From assembly GCA_944321525.1 (NCBI GenBank), contig CALULQ010000018.1:1-64000 (forward strand): 64,000 nucleotides of DNA. The letters run 5' to 3'. Below the pieces are notes generated by a model, which was not told the origin of the DNA, searched no databases, and worked only from the letters and a program-made list of their open reading frames with translations. This stretch comes from an uncultured Paraprevotella sp. Lineage in GTDB: Bacteria > Bacteroidota > Bacteroidia > Bacteroidales > Bacteroidaceae. Positions 42,127 through 49,815 of the stretch are shown in pieces (position 1 is the first letter of the stretch; each line of letters starts with the position of its first letter). A program made the position numbers and the translations under genes.

Positions 42127-42861
42127 ATGGAGAAAAGAGTGCTGGAAAGCGAAAACGACCCGATGGGACAGGCCATACGGGACTATCATGAAACGGGACG
42201 CGCGGGGCGGCTCCGCGTCTTCTCCCCGCAGTTTGAGGAAGACGAGATGCCGGTGGCCACGTTGTTCCGCACGGAAGCGGAGATGCCATCCTTGGAGCAC
42301 AGGGCTTTGGATCTGTGCCGGGGGCGCGTGCTGGACGTGGGTGCCGGAGCGGGCTGCCACAGCCTGGCCCTGCAGGAGCGGGGGGCGGACGTGACGGCCA
42401 TCGACATTTCGCCGCTCTCCGTGGACGTGATGCTGCGGCGCGGCGTGAAGGACGCGCGGGTGGCCGACCTGTTCGACGAGTCGTTCGCCGGATGCTACGA
42501 CACGGTGCTGATGTTGATGAACGGTTCGGGCATCGTGGGCCGGCTGGAGCGCATGCCGCTTTTCTTCCGCCGCATGAAGCTGTTGTTGGCGCAGGGCGGA
42601 CAGGTGCTGATGGACTCCAGCGACTTGCGCTACATCTATGAGGACGAGGACGGCGCGATGGACATCGACTTGAACGCGCGCTACTACGGAGAGCTGGACT
42701 TCCGGATGCAATATAAGAAGGTGAAAGGCGCGCCCTTCGGGTGGCTCTATGTGGATTTCGACACCTTGGCCGGCTATGCCCGCGAGAGCGGTTTCCGTGC
42801 CGAACTGGTGGCCGAGGGGGAGCATTACGATTATCTGGCCCGCCTGTCGGCACTAAAATGA
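42127..42861 (+). CDS. Class I SAM-dependent methyltransferase
   Basis: Substrate unknown. The 244 residues contain a clear Rossmann-type SAM site: motif I VLDVGAGAGCHSLALQERG, motif II GADVTAIDISPLSVDV, and the later YDTVLMLMNGSGIVGRLERM, FFRRMKLLLAQGGQVLMDSS. The N-terminal 55 residues (GQAIRDYHETGRAGRLRVFS) are a small helical cap. The C-terminal 60 residues include YGELDFRMQYKKVKGAPFGW, which may form the acceptor site. It stands alone, between repeat element R4 and an unknown gene. Confidence 0.88.
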   Translation: MEKRVLESENDPMGQAIRDYHETGRAGRLRVFSPQFEEDEMPVATLFRTEAEMPSLEHRALDLCRGRVLDVGAGAGCHSLALQERGADVTAIDISPLSVDVMLRRGVKDARVADLFDESFAGCYDTVLMLMNGSGIVGRLERMPLFFRRMKLLLAQGGQVLMDSSDLRYIYEDEDGAMDIDLNARYYGELDFRMQYKKVKGAPFGWLYVDFDTLAGYARESGFRAELVAEGEHYDYLARLSALK

Positions 42862-42914
42862 GGGGCGGACGCGCTTTTTTTGGCGCGGAACGCTCCGCGC
42901 TTCTGATTTTTTTG

Positions 42915-42922
42915 TAACTTTG
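42915..42922 (+). promoter_or_regulatory. -7 box for the acidic unknown gene
   Basis: TAACTTTG, 28 bp before the start codon. Confidence 0.6.
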
Positions 42923-42950
42923 GAATGCTTAAAATGAAAGGAATTTATGT

Positions 42951-43391
42951 ATGAAAGCCACATCGCAGACCATCCAACAGATTGAAAGGGCGCTTCGCAA
43001 AGTAGCATCCAAGTATCCGGGGGGGCAGGAGGACTTCGTTCTCACCGACATCCATCTTCAGGCCAACGCGGACTCGGGAGAGTTGCTGGCCTTCAATGAC
43101 GACGACGAGGAACTGACCCGTTGCGTGGTGGAGCAGTGGATAGGCAATGGGGAGGAGAACTTCTACAAGGAAATCACGCCCGTGTTGCGCCAGTGCATCG
43201 CCGGAATGAAGGACACTTGGGAAAAGGCGGGCATACTGAAGCCCTATTCCTTCGTGCTGGTGGACGACGACAAGGAGACGGTGTGCGACTTGTTCCTGGT
43301 GGACGACGAAACCATCATCGTGGACGGCGAGCTGCTGAAGGACTTGGACAAAGACTTGGACGACTTCCTGAAAAAACTGCTGGCAGAATAG
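42951..43391 (+). CDS. Acidic protein of unknown function
   Basis: I do not recognise this family. The 146-residue product is cytoplasmic by appearance (no signal peptide or membrane helix) and strongly acidic, with Asp/Glu runs (FNDDDEEL, DKDLDDFLKK) and the segments ADSGELLAFNDDDEELTRCV, EQWIGNGEENFYKEITPVLR, YSFVLVDDDKETVCDLFLVD. The alternating helix and strand pattern suggests a small alpha/beta domain. It has its own promoter and a following hairpin, and coding signals are good (frame, codon use, clear start). Neighbours do not suggest a function. Confidence 0.75.
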   Translation: MKATSQTIQQIERALRKVASKYPGGQEDFVLTDIHLQANADSGELLAFNDDDEELTRCVVEQWIGNGEENFYKEITPVLRQCIAGMKDTWEKAGILKPYSFVLVDDDKETVCDLFLVDDETIIVDGELLKDLDKDLDDFLKKLLAE

Positions 43392-43433
43392 GGAAGAGGG
43401 GCGCCGGTTTCCCGACGAAAAAGCATACTTTAC

Positions 43434-43486
43434 CCCCGAAGGGACTCCTGCGACCGTGAAGCACGGTCGCAGGAGTCCCTTCGGGG
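43434..43486. terminator. 25-bp perfect hairpin between convergent genes
   Basis: 43434-43458 pairs perfectly with 43462-43486 around a 3-nt AAG loop. No T-run on the plus side; on the minus side a T-rich stretch follows about 15 bp later. Likely a bidirectional terminator, and unusually long for one. Confidence 0.8.
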
Positions 43487-43539
43487 TAGAGGGGGAGGCG
43501 TCACCACCGGTCGCATTGCCGCTTCCGGGCTTCCCGTGG

Positions 43540-44103
43540 TCAGTCGATGCGCTTGATGAACCGGGCCGGCACACCGCCGACGATGGTGCCGGGGGCGACG
43601 TCCTTCGTCACCACGGCGCCCGCGGCCACCACGGCGTTGTCGCCGATGGTGACGCCCTGCAGGATGGTGGCGTTGGCGCCCACCCACACGTTGCGGCCCA
43701 GGACGATGGGCGCGGGATAGGTGTCCTTGCGCGTTTCCGGCGAAAGCCCGTGGTTGAGCGTGGCGAAGACCACGTTGTGTCCAATCTGGCAGCCGTCGCC
43801 GAGCATCACCCCGCCGTGGTCCTGGAAGTGGCAGCAGGCGTTGATGAACACGTCCTCGCCCACCGTGATGTTCCGTCCGAAGTCGGAATAGAAGGGCGGA
43901 AAGACGCGGAGCGAATCCGGCACCCGGTAGCCGAAGAGGCGGGACAGGAGCTCCCTCACCTCGTCGGGCGTGTGGTACGCTCCGTTCAGTTGGAACGTGA
44001 TGCGCCGCGCCTCGTTGCTCATTTCGTCCATGAAGCGGTGGATGTCTGGCGTGTTGAGCGCCTTCCCTGTCTTGACGTAATCTTTGAATTCTCTGGTATC
44101 CAT
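43540..44103 (-). CDS. Sugar O-acetyltransferase (maltose/galactoside acetyltransferase type)
   Basis: Left-handed beta-helix enzyme that uses acetyl-CoA to acetylate a sugar. ATG 44103 (MDTREFKDYVKTGKALN) gives 187 residues; the upstream TTG at 44133 lies in the promoter. An N-terminal helical Mac domain (about 1-50) precedes hexapeptide repeats: FINACCHFQDHGGVMLGDGC, IGHNVVFATLNHGLSPETRK with the catalytic His, then VLGRNVWVGANATILQGVTI, and the closing NAVVAAGAVVTKDVAPGTIV. The end GVPARFIKRID is typical. Single gene. Confidence 0.92.
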   Translation of the reverse strand: MDTREFKDYVKTGKALNTPDIHRFMDEMSNEARRITFQLNGAYHTPDEVRELLSRLFGYRVPDSLRVFPPFYSDFGRNITVGEDVFINACCHFQDHGGVMLGDGCQIGHNVVFATLNHGLSPETRKDTYPAPIVLGRNVWVGANATILQGVTIGDNAVVAAGAVVTKDVAPGTIVGGVPARFIKRID

Positions 44104-44130
44104 GATGTTCCTGTTTGGCTTTTGTCGGTG

Positions 44131-44138
44131 CAAAGTTA
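44131..44138 (-). promoter_or_regulatory. -7 box for the acetyltransferase gene
   Basis: The minus strand reads TAACTTTGC, 28 bp before ATG 44103, which supports that start. Confidence 0.65.
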
Positions 44139-44239
44139 AGGTTTTTAAGAGAGGCGCGGACTACCCCGATTACGGATTGTGCCCCTACCGGAGGGCAAGA
44201 AACGGGGGCAATCCACTTTTTCCGTCAGTTTTTGGCCGC

Positions 44240-44247
44240 TAAATTTG
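44240..44247 (+). promoter_or_regulatory. Possible -7 box for the sigma factor gene
   Basis: TAAATTTG with a T-rich stretch about 20 bp upstream. It would give a leader of about 100 nt. Confidence 0.4.
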
Positions 44248-44354
44248 TATAATTCCAAAATTCTTTTTTTATTTGCACATCTTTAACTCATTTACCAACC
44301 ATTAAACATTGAGCGCCTATAGGAACACTCTACGCAACTGTAAAATGAAATAAG

Positions 44355-44948
44355 ATGGAGAGTATTGCAAATTTGACCGACGAAATGTTGGTCAAGCTCT
44401 ATGCCGAAGGCGACAATAATGCGTTCGATGTTTTGTTGGAGAGACATGAGGAAAAGATATTTTCATATATCTTTTTTATCGTGCGCAACCAGGATGTGGC
44501 GAATGACATCTTCCAGGAGACGTTCATGAAGGCCGTGGTGACCATCCAGCAAGGGCGCTATGTGGAGAACGGGAAGTTCCAGGCATGGATCACCCGCATC
44601 GCCCACAATCTCATCATTGACTATTTCCGCCAGACGCGCAATGAGAACTGCGTGTCGAACGAAGACGTGGACTACGACCTGTTCAACGACATCAAACTGG
44701 CCGAGGCCACGGTGGAGAGCCGGATGGTGAGGGAACAGGTGCTCGAGGACGTGAAGCTGCTGGTGGAGCACTTGCCGCAAAACCAGAAAGAGGTGGTGTT
44801 CATGCGCTACTACCAGGAGCTGTCGTTCAAGGAAATTGCCGAGATTACGGGAGTGAGCATCAACACGGCCCTGGGGCGCATGCGCTACGCGCTCCTCAAC
44901 CTGCGCAAGATGGCCGTGAAAAAAGAACTGCATGCGGCAATTTCTTGA
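44355..44948 (+). CDS. RNA polymerase sigma factor, ECF/RpoE type
   Basis: Alternative sigma factor; target unknown. The 197-residue product has region 2 at about 20-95 (FDVLLERHEEKIFSYIFFIV, DVANDIFQETFMKAVVTI, AWITRIAHNLIIDYFRQTR) and region 4 at about 135-190 (LPQNQKEVVFMRYYQELSF, KEIAEITGVSINTALGRMRY). No anti-sigma factor is adjacent, unlike SusC-linked ECF systems; instead a 43-codon ORF follows after 74 bp. The broad family resembles Bacteroides housekeeping RpoE-like factors. Confidence 0.93.
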   Translation: MESIANLTDEMLVKLYAEGDNNAFDVLLERHEEKIFSYIFFIVRNQDVANDIFQETFMKAVVTIQQGRYVENGKFQAWITRIAHNLIIDYFRQTRNENCVSNEDVDYDLFNDIKLAEATVESRMVREQVLEDVKLLVEHLPQNQKEVVFMRYYQELSFKEIAEITGVSINTALGRMRYALLNLRKMAVKKELHAAIS

Positions 44949-45022
44949 AAATAAATCGGAAGGTACATACTAAACAGGCGGCCGGGGCGTTATAAGGATA
45001 TAACTTTTAAACCTGGCCGCTT

Positions 45023-45154
45023 ATGGAGATGACTTTACCTGATAAAATATTACGCCCTTCGAGGAATACCATCGCCTTCCTGAAACTGTTTGCCCGTAAT
45101 TATAAGGAAGTGGAATACGCCGACGGGGAATTTGCCCGTATGATTTTGAAGTGA
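45023..45154 (+). CDS. 43-residue small protein downstream of the sigma factor gene
   Basis: ATG 45023 to TGA 45154. The product is basic with an amphipathic middle (DKILRPSRNTIAFLKLFARN) and an ending with acidic and basic residues (YKEVEYADGEFARMILK). There is no membrane helix or signal peptide. Its even codon use and its place directly behind the sigma gene make a real gene plausible. A GCGGCC/GGCCGC inverted repeat just before the start (about 44981-45021) could mask the initiation site. Function unknown. Confidence 0.6.
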   Translation: MEMTLPDKILRPSRNTIAFLKLFARNYKEVEYADGEFARMILK

Positions 45155-45180
45155 CAAGACGGATTTTTTCCGCCTTGCGG

Positions 45181-45212
45181 CTTGCGCATGTAAGATTTTT
45201 GGTTTAACTTTG
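45181..45212 (+). promoter_or_regulatory. Promoter of rpe
   Basis: CTTG at 45181-45184, 20 bp, then TAACTTTG from 45205. Confidence 0.75.
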
Positions 45213-45242
45213 TGCATATTGAACCATCAAAACATGTGTGCT

Positions 45243-45893
45243 ATGAAACAGCTTGTAGCTCCTTCCTTGTTGTCTGCCGATTTCGGAAATTTGAGGCCGC
45301 AGATGGAGATGATCAACCGTAGCGAGTGCGACTGGTTGCACATCGACATCATGGATGGCGTCTTTGTCCCCAACATCTCTTTCGGTTTTCCGGTCTTGAA
45401 ATACGTGGCCGAGCTGTGCCGCAAGCCGTTGGACGTTCACCTGATGATTGTGCAGCCGGAGAAGTTCCTGAACGAAGTGAAGGCCTTGGGCGCATATTCC
45501 ATGAACGTGCACGTGGAGGCCTGCACGCACCTGCACCGCGTGGTGCAGCAAATCAAGGAGGCGGGCATGAAGGCGGGCGTGACGCTGAACCCGGCCACGC
45601 CGGTTTCTGCGCTGGTCGACATCATCGGGGACGTGGACATCGTGATGCTCATGGCCGTCAATCCCGGTTTCGGAGGGCAGAAGTTCATTCCCCACACCTT
45701 GGACAAAGTGTGCGCCTTGCGCAAACTGATTGACGAGAGCGGTTCGGGCGCGCTGATTGAAGTGGACGGCGGCGTGAACCACGACACGGGCCGCCGGTTG
45801 GTCGACGCCGGGACCGACGTGCTGGTGGCGGGGAGCGCGGTGTTCCGTGCGGCTGACCCGTTGGAAGAAATCCGTTTCCTGAAAAACTTGTAA
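45243..45893 (+). CDS. rpe: Ribulose-phosphate 3-epimerase
   Basis: Pentose phosphate pathway enzyme interconverting ribulose 5-phosphate and xylulose 5-phosphate. ATG 45243 (MKQLVAPSLLSADFGNL) gives 216 residues; ATG 45234 is an alternative. The TIM barrel carries the metal-binding and catalytic segments WLHIDIMDGVFVPNISFG, PLDVHLMIVQPE, VMLMAVNPGFGGQKF and IEVDGGVNHDTG. Length is standard. It shares the frame of the comEC gene that follows, with the TAA stop between them. Confidence 0.96.
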   Translation: MKQLVAPSLLSADFGNLRPQMEMINRSECDWLHIDIMDGVFVPNISFGFPVLKYVAELCRKPLDVHLMIVQPEKFLNEVKALGAYSMNVHVEACTHLHRVVQQIKEAGMKAGVTLNPATPVSALVDIIGDVDIVMLMAVNPGFGGQKFIPHTLDKVCALRKLIDESGSGALIEVDGGVNHDTGRRLVDAGTDVLVAGSAVFRAADPLEEIRFLKNL

Positions 45894-45944
45894 GCGCTGT
45901 CTGGCAGGGCCCTTGATGCGTGGCGGAACTACCCCTTCATCCGG

Positions 45945-48050
45945 TTGGTGGTTTCCTTTCTTCCCGGTGTGGTGCTGGGCCGCTTGTTATGGGAACGGGC
46001 GGAGGCATTCGCAGGTTTGGGGCCATGGCTTTCCGTGGTGGTTTTGTGTGTCGGTGCGGTCTGCGTCGTGGCTGGCGCGTGCTCTTTCCTGCGGAAAGGC
46101 GATCGTCCGGTGTCCCATTTGTTTTTTGGATGTTCAGCATTCCTTTTCATTTTCTTTTTCGGAGTTTGGCGCTCTTTCGAGGCTTGGCGTCAGGTGCAGG
46201 AGGCGGAGTGGCCGGAGGGCCGGTTCGCGTTTCGCGCCGTGTTGCTGGAAACCCCGAAGGCGAGTGCGCGGACGGTGGGGGCGGAAGCCTTGTTGTGCGG
46301 CGGCAGCAACCGCGTGGGAGCCGGTGGGCGCAAGGTGTGGCTCTCTTTCCCGCGCGATTCGCTTTCCCGTGCCTTGAGGGTGGGGGATGAAGTGTGGTGC
46401 CGGGCGCAGGTGCGCAAACCGGTGAACCGGGGAAATCCGGAAGAATTCGACTATGTGGAATACCTGCTGGTGCAAGGCATTTCCGGCCGCGCCTTTGTGC
46501 GCCGTGGAGATTGGGCGGTGCGGCCCGAAGGAGGGGCGTGCGTCGCGGGGCTGCCCCTTTGGACGGCTTGGCGCGTGGGGGCTCTGCAATGGCGGGAGAA
46601 AGTGGTGGAGGTGTACCGCGAGGCCGGATTGCGCGGCGAGGACCTGGAGTTTTTCGCGGCGCTGACTTTGGGAGACCAGTCCGGCCTGTCCGATGAGTTG
46701 AAGGAGGTCTACGCCGGTGTGGGAGTGAGCCACGTGCTGGCCTTGTCCGGCATGCACCTCACGTTCCTGATGGGCATGCTGAATGTGCTGTTGCTCAATT
46801 ATTTCCGGAGTCGCCGGTGGCGTGCTGTGAGCGTCGTGTTGGCTTTGCTGCTCATTTGGGGCTACACGTTTCTGTCGGGCCTTCCGCCTTCTCTGGTGCG
46901 GGCCACGGTGATGTACAGCCTGATGTTGGCGGGGTCGCTGTTGGGACGTGCCGGTTTTTCCATCAACTCTTTGGCGCTGGCGGCCATGCTCATGCTGTGT
47001 GTCGACCCTTTGCTGTCCTACGATGTGGGATTCCAATTGTCGTTCTTGGCCATGGCGGGCATTCTGGCGCTTTGTCCCCGCTTCCTGGATTTGCCCTTGG
47101 CTCGCCGCCCTTGGGTGGGATGGGTGGTCCAGAGCCTGCTGGTGTCGTTTGCCGCCCAATTGTTCACCATTCCTCTGGTGGCCTACCGCTTTGGCACATT
47201 CGCTCCCTATTCGGCTTTGGCCACTTTGTTGGTATCCCCCGTCACGGCGTTGCTCATCTACGGGATGCCCGTCCTGCTGTTTTCCGCCTTGTTGGGGCTT
47301 GGCTCCGAAGCGGTGTCCGCAGCGATTGGTTTTCTGGAGGCTTGCCAGAATGGTTGTCTGCGCCTGATGATGAAGTGGCCGGGAGCTGTGGTGCATACCG
47401 ACTGGGGACTGTGCTTCACGTCGTTGTGCTATGTGGCGTTGGGCGTGTGGGTCATTCAGCCCTTCCGTTACAAGGCCATGCGCTGGAAGATGGGCATGGC
47501 CGGGGCGATAGGTCTGTTTGCCGCCTTTCATGTTTGCCGTTGGGCGGGACGGGTGCGGCCCGAAGTGGTGTTCTACAACCAGCCGTCTTGTCCGGCGGTG
47601 CATGTGATTTATTCCCCTTCTTCCTCTTACTTGTTCACTGTGGCGCGCGACAGCGTGCGGGAGCGGATGGCCTACGTGGCTGAGAGTTTCTGGCAAAAGA
47701 AACTCACGGCCGCCCCGTTGTGGGTGGCCGGCGACTTCTGCGACGATGCCGTTGCCGCGCGTCAAGGGTTGGTTCGCGTCAGGGGCGGCGTTTCTTTCCT
47801 CTTGCTGGCCGACAACCGTTGGGACGGGATGGCCGCAAAAGAACGGGCCGACGTGGACTATCTGTACGTCTGCCGGGGATTCACCGGCGATTTGCAGTCG
47901 TTGTCCCGGCTGTTCCGCCCGCGCCGCGTGGTGCTCGACGCTTCGTTGTGGGACTCCGACCGGCGCCGCCATGCCGCGGCGTGTCGGGCGCTGGGCTGGC
48001 CGGTCTATGACATGCGCGAAGAAGGCGCGCTTCGGATTCCCCTGCCGTGA
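45945..48050 (+). CDS. ComEC/Rec2-type competence membrane protein
   Basis: Polytopic protein of the DNA-uptake channel family. 701 residues if started at TTG 45945; homology-like sequence (WRNYPFIRLVVSFLPGVVLG) reaches further upstream in the same frame back to the rpe stop, and there is no in-frame ATG, so the true start may be a CTG at 45897 or another weak codon. An N-terminal DUF4131 part (about 1-190) is followed by the Competence domain with many membrane helices (AGVGVSHVLALSGMHLTFLM, LLIWGYTFLSGLPPSLVRAT). The C-terminal region (from about 540) has the length of a metallo-beta-lactamase domain but I find no HxHxDH metal motif. Confidence 0.85.
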   Translation: MVVSFLPGVVLGRLLWERAEAFAGLGPWLSVVVLCVGAVCVVAGACSFLRKGDRPVSHLFFGCSAFLFIFFFGVWRSFEAWRQVQEAEWPEGRFAFRAVLLETPKASARTVGAEALLCGGSNRVGAGGRKVWLSFPRDSLSRALRVGDEVWCRAQVRKPVNRGNPEEFDYVEYLLVQGISGRAFVRRGDWAVRPEGGACVAGLPLWTAWRVGALQWREKVVEVYREAGLRGEDLEFFAALTLGDQSGLSDELKEVYAGVGVSHVLALSGMHLTFLMGMLNVLLLNYFRSRRWRAVSVVLALLLIWGYTFLSGLPPSLVRATVMYSLMLAGSLLGRAGFSINSLALAAMLMLCVDPLLSYDVGFQLSFLAMAGILALCPRFLDLPLARRPWVGWVVQSLLVSFAAQLFTIPLVAYRFGTFAPYSALATLLVSPVTALLIYGMPVLLFSALLGLGSEAVSAAIGFLEACQNGCLRLMMKWPGAVVHTDWGLCFTSLCYVALGVWVIQPFRYKAMRWKMGMAGAIGLFAAFHVCRWAGRVRPEVVFYNQPSCPAVHVIYSPSSSYLFTVARDSVRERMAYVAESFWQKKLTAAPLWVAGDFCDDAVAARQGLVRVRGGVSFLLLADNRWDGMAAKERADVDYLYVCRGFTGDLQSLSRLFRPRRVVLDASLWDSDRRRHAAACRALGWPVYDMREEGALRIPLP

Positions 48051-48070
48051 CGGGACGGCTCCCGCGCCAG

Positions 48071-48430
48071 TTATTCTTCTGGTGCTTTCGGGGCGGGTGC
48101 GTCGTGCGTGTAGTCCAACAGCCGCATGCCGGGCAGATGGCGCTCAATCAAGGTCTTCATTTTCTTGTTGAAAGGACAGGGATAGCCGATGGGCGTGCCT
48201 TTCTGGATGCACGAGGCAAAGGCTATCGTGTCGGCTCCCCTTTCGGCGAGCAGTCTGGCGCGCATCACCGCCTTCTTCCCGGGGCATCCGCCGCAGTTGG
48301 TGAAGCCCACGATTTCTATCTCTTCATTCACTCCTTCGAAAACTCCCTTGTGCTCCCTGGCCATTTTGAAGCATGAAGTGCCCGGACAATAGTCTTCCGT
48401 CTGTTGGCATCTGATGATTCCCAATTTCAT
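48071..48430 (-). CDS. CGGC domain protein
   Basis: Small cysteine-rich cytoplasmic protein of unknown role. The 119-residue product opens MKLGIIRCQQTEDYCPGTSC and contains the naming motif TNCGGCPGKKAVMRARLL, followed by FASCIQKGTPIGYPCPF. The cysteine layout suggests metal binding or a redox task. Proline/alanine-rich tail. It is convergent with comEC and divergent from the RND operon; no operon partner. Confidence 0.88.
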   Translation of the reverse strand: MKLGIIRCQQTEDYCPGTSCFKMAREHKGVFEGVNEEIEIVGFTNCGGCPGKKAVMRARLLAERGADTIAFASCIQKGTPIGYPCPFNKKMKTLIERHLPGMRLLDYTHDAPAPKAPEE

Positions 48431-48454
48431 CGTTGTTGTGTGTTAAGATAACGG

Positions 48455-48462
48455 CAAATGTA
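48455..48462 (-). promoter_or_regulatory. -7 box for the CGGC gene
   Basis: The minus strand reads TACATTTGC, 24 bp before the start codon. Confidence 0.55.
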
Positions 48463-48548
48463 GCCAAAAAACCGTGCAACCCGGTTGCGGGATGCGGATA
48501 TTAGCCTTTTTTCAGATTTATTAATCACAATGAAAGGCAAAAACCAAC

Positions 48549-48556
48549 TACTTTTG
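48549..48556 (+). promoter_or_regulatory. -7 box for the RND efflux operon
   Basis: TACTTTTG, 41 bp before the adaptor start; no clear -33 and no regulator gene adjacent. Confidence 0.55.
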
Positions 48557-48597
48557 TACGCAATTTCTGTAAGTATAAAATAGCACGCCATCCTGAC

Positions 48598-49815
48598 ATG
48601 AAGTATCCTTTAAGCAGAAAAGAACTGAAAATCAAGAGAAAGAAACTTTTGTACGCCCTGATTTGCATCGCCTTGGTCGTAGGCGCCTATCTTTACCTGA
48701 CACGCGAAAAACGGCCGACACCCGATGCTCCCACCGTGACTGTTGCTCCCGCGGGGCAGCAAGACGTGGAGATTTACGGGGAATACGTGGGGCGCATTCG
48801 GGCACAGCAATTCGTCGAGGTGCGCGCCCGTGTGGAGGGATTCCTCGAACAGATGCTGTTCGAGGAAGGCACCTATGTCACCCGCAACCAAGTGCTCTTC
48901 GTCATCGACCAGCGGCAATACCGAGCCAAAGCCGACAAGGCAAGGGCGCAGCTGAAAAAAGACGAGGCGCAGGCGCGGAAAGCCAAGCGCGACTTGGACC
49001 GCATACGTCCTTTGTATGAACAAAACGCGGCCAGCCAGCTGGACCTGGACAACGCCGTGGCAGCCTACGAGACGGCCGTGGCCAGCGTGGGCATGAGCCA
49101 GGCCGATCTGGACCAGGCGGAACAGGAACTGGGATACACCATCGTGCGCTCTCCCATCTCGGGGCACATCAGCGAACGTCACGTGGACTTGGGTACGCTG
49201 GTGGGCACCGGGGGCAAATCGCTCTTGGCCACTATCGTGAAGAGCGACACCGTGCTGGTGGACTTCAGCATGACCGCGTTGGACTATCTGAAGAGCAAAG
49301 AGCGGAACGTGAACATCGGGCAAACCGACCAGAACCGTTCCTGGCAACCTACGGTGACCATCACGCTGCCCGACAACTCGGTGTATCCCTACAAAGGCTT
49401 GGTGGACTTCGCCGAACCGCAAGTGGACCCGCGCACCGGCACTTTCTCCGTGCGGGCCGAGATGCCTAACCCGGAACACGTGCTGTTGCCGGGACAGTTC
49501 ACCAAGGTGAAAGCCTTGCTCGACGTGCGCGAGCAGGCCACCGTAGTGCCGCAAAAGGCTCTCATCATCGAAAAGGGCGGAGCCTACGTATTCGTCATGC
49601 GCAAAGACTCCACCGTGGAACGGCGCTTCATCGAACTGGGACCGGAATTCGGGAACAACGTGGTGGTGGAACGCGGACTGGCTCCACGGGAACAGATTGT
49701 CACGGAAGGCTACCATAAACTGAATCCGGGCATGAAGGTGCGGCCGGAGAAAGAGACGATTCCCGCCGGGAATAAGCAAGAACAGGCTGCGGCCAGCAAA
49801 CAGGAACGCCCATGA
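48598..49815 (+). CDS. RND efflux periplasmic adaptor (membrane fusion protein)
   Basis: Links the inner-membrane pump to the outer-membrane channel. The 405-residue product has a basic N-terminus and one membrane anchor (about 19-35, LLYALICIALVVGAYLYL) with no lipobox. Lipoyl-like halves sit at about 60-90 (YVGRIRAQQFVEVRARVEGF) and 180-210, with a coiled-coil hairpin in between (about 100-170, KARAQLKKDEAQARKAKRDL), then beta-barrel (VGTGGKSLLATIVKSDTVLV) and membrane-proximal domains. The stop overlaps the permease start in ATGA, so the two genes are translationally coupled. Confidence 0.94.
   Translation: MKYPLSRKELKIKRKKLLYALICIALVVGAYLYLTREKRPTPDAPTVTVAPAGQQDVEIYGEYVGRIRAQQFVEVRARVEGFLEQMLFEEGTYVTRNQVLFVIDQRQYRAKADKARAQLKKDEAQARKAKRDLDRIRPLYEQNAASQLDLDNAVAAYETAVASVGMSQADLDQAEQELGYTIVRSPISGHISERHVDLGTLVGTGGKSLLATIVKSDTVLVDFSMTALDYLKSKERNVNIGQTDQNRSWQPTVTITLPDNSVYPYKGLVDFAEPQVDPRTGTFSVRAEMPNPEHVLLPGQFTKVKALLDVREQATVVPQKALIIEKGGAYVFVMRKDSTVERRFIELGPEFGNNVVVERGLAPREQIVTEGYHKLNPGMKVRPEKETIPAGNKQEQAAASKQERP

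Noticed and set aside
45913..46377. A separate small gene starting at ATG 45916
   Set aside because: The product is Trp/Arg/Cys-rich with no family resemblance and overlaps the clear comEC frame.
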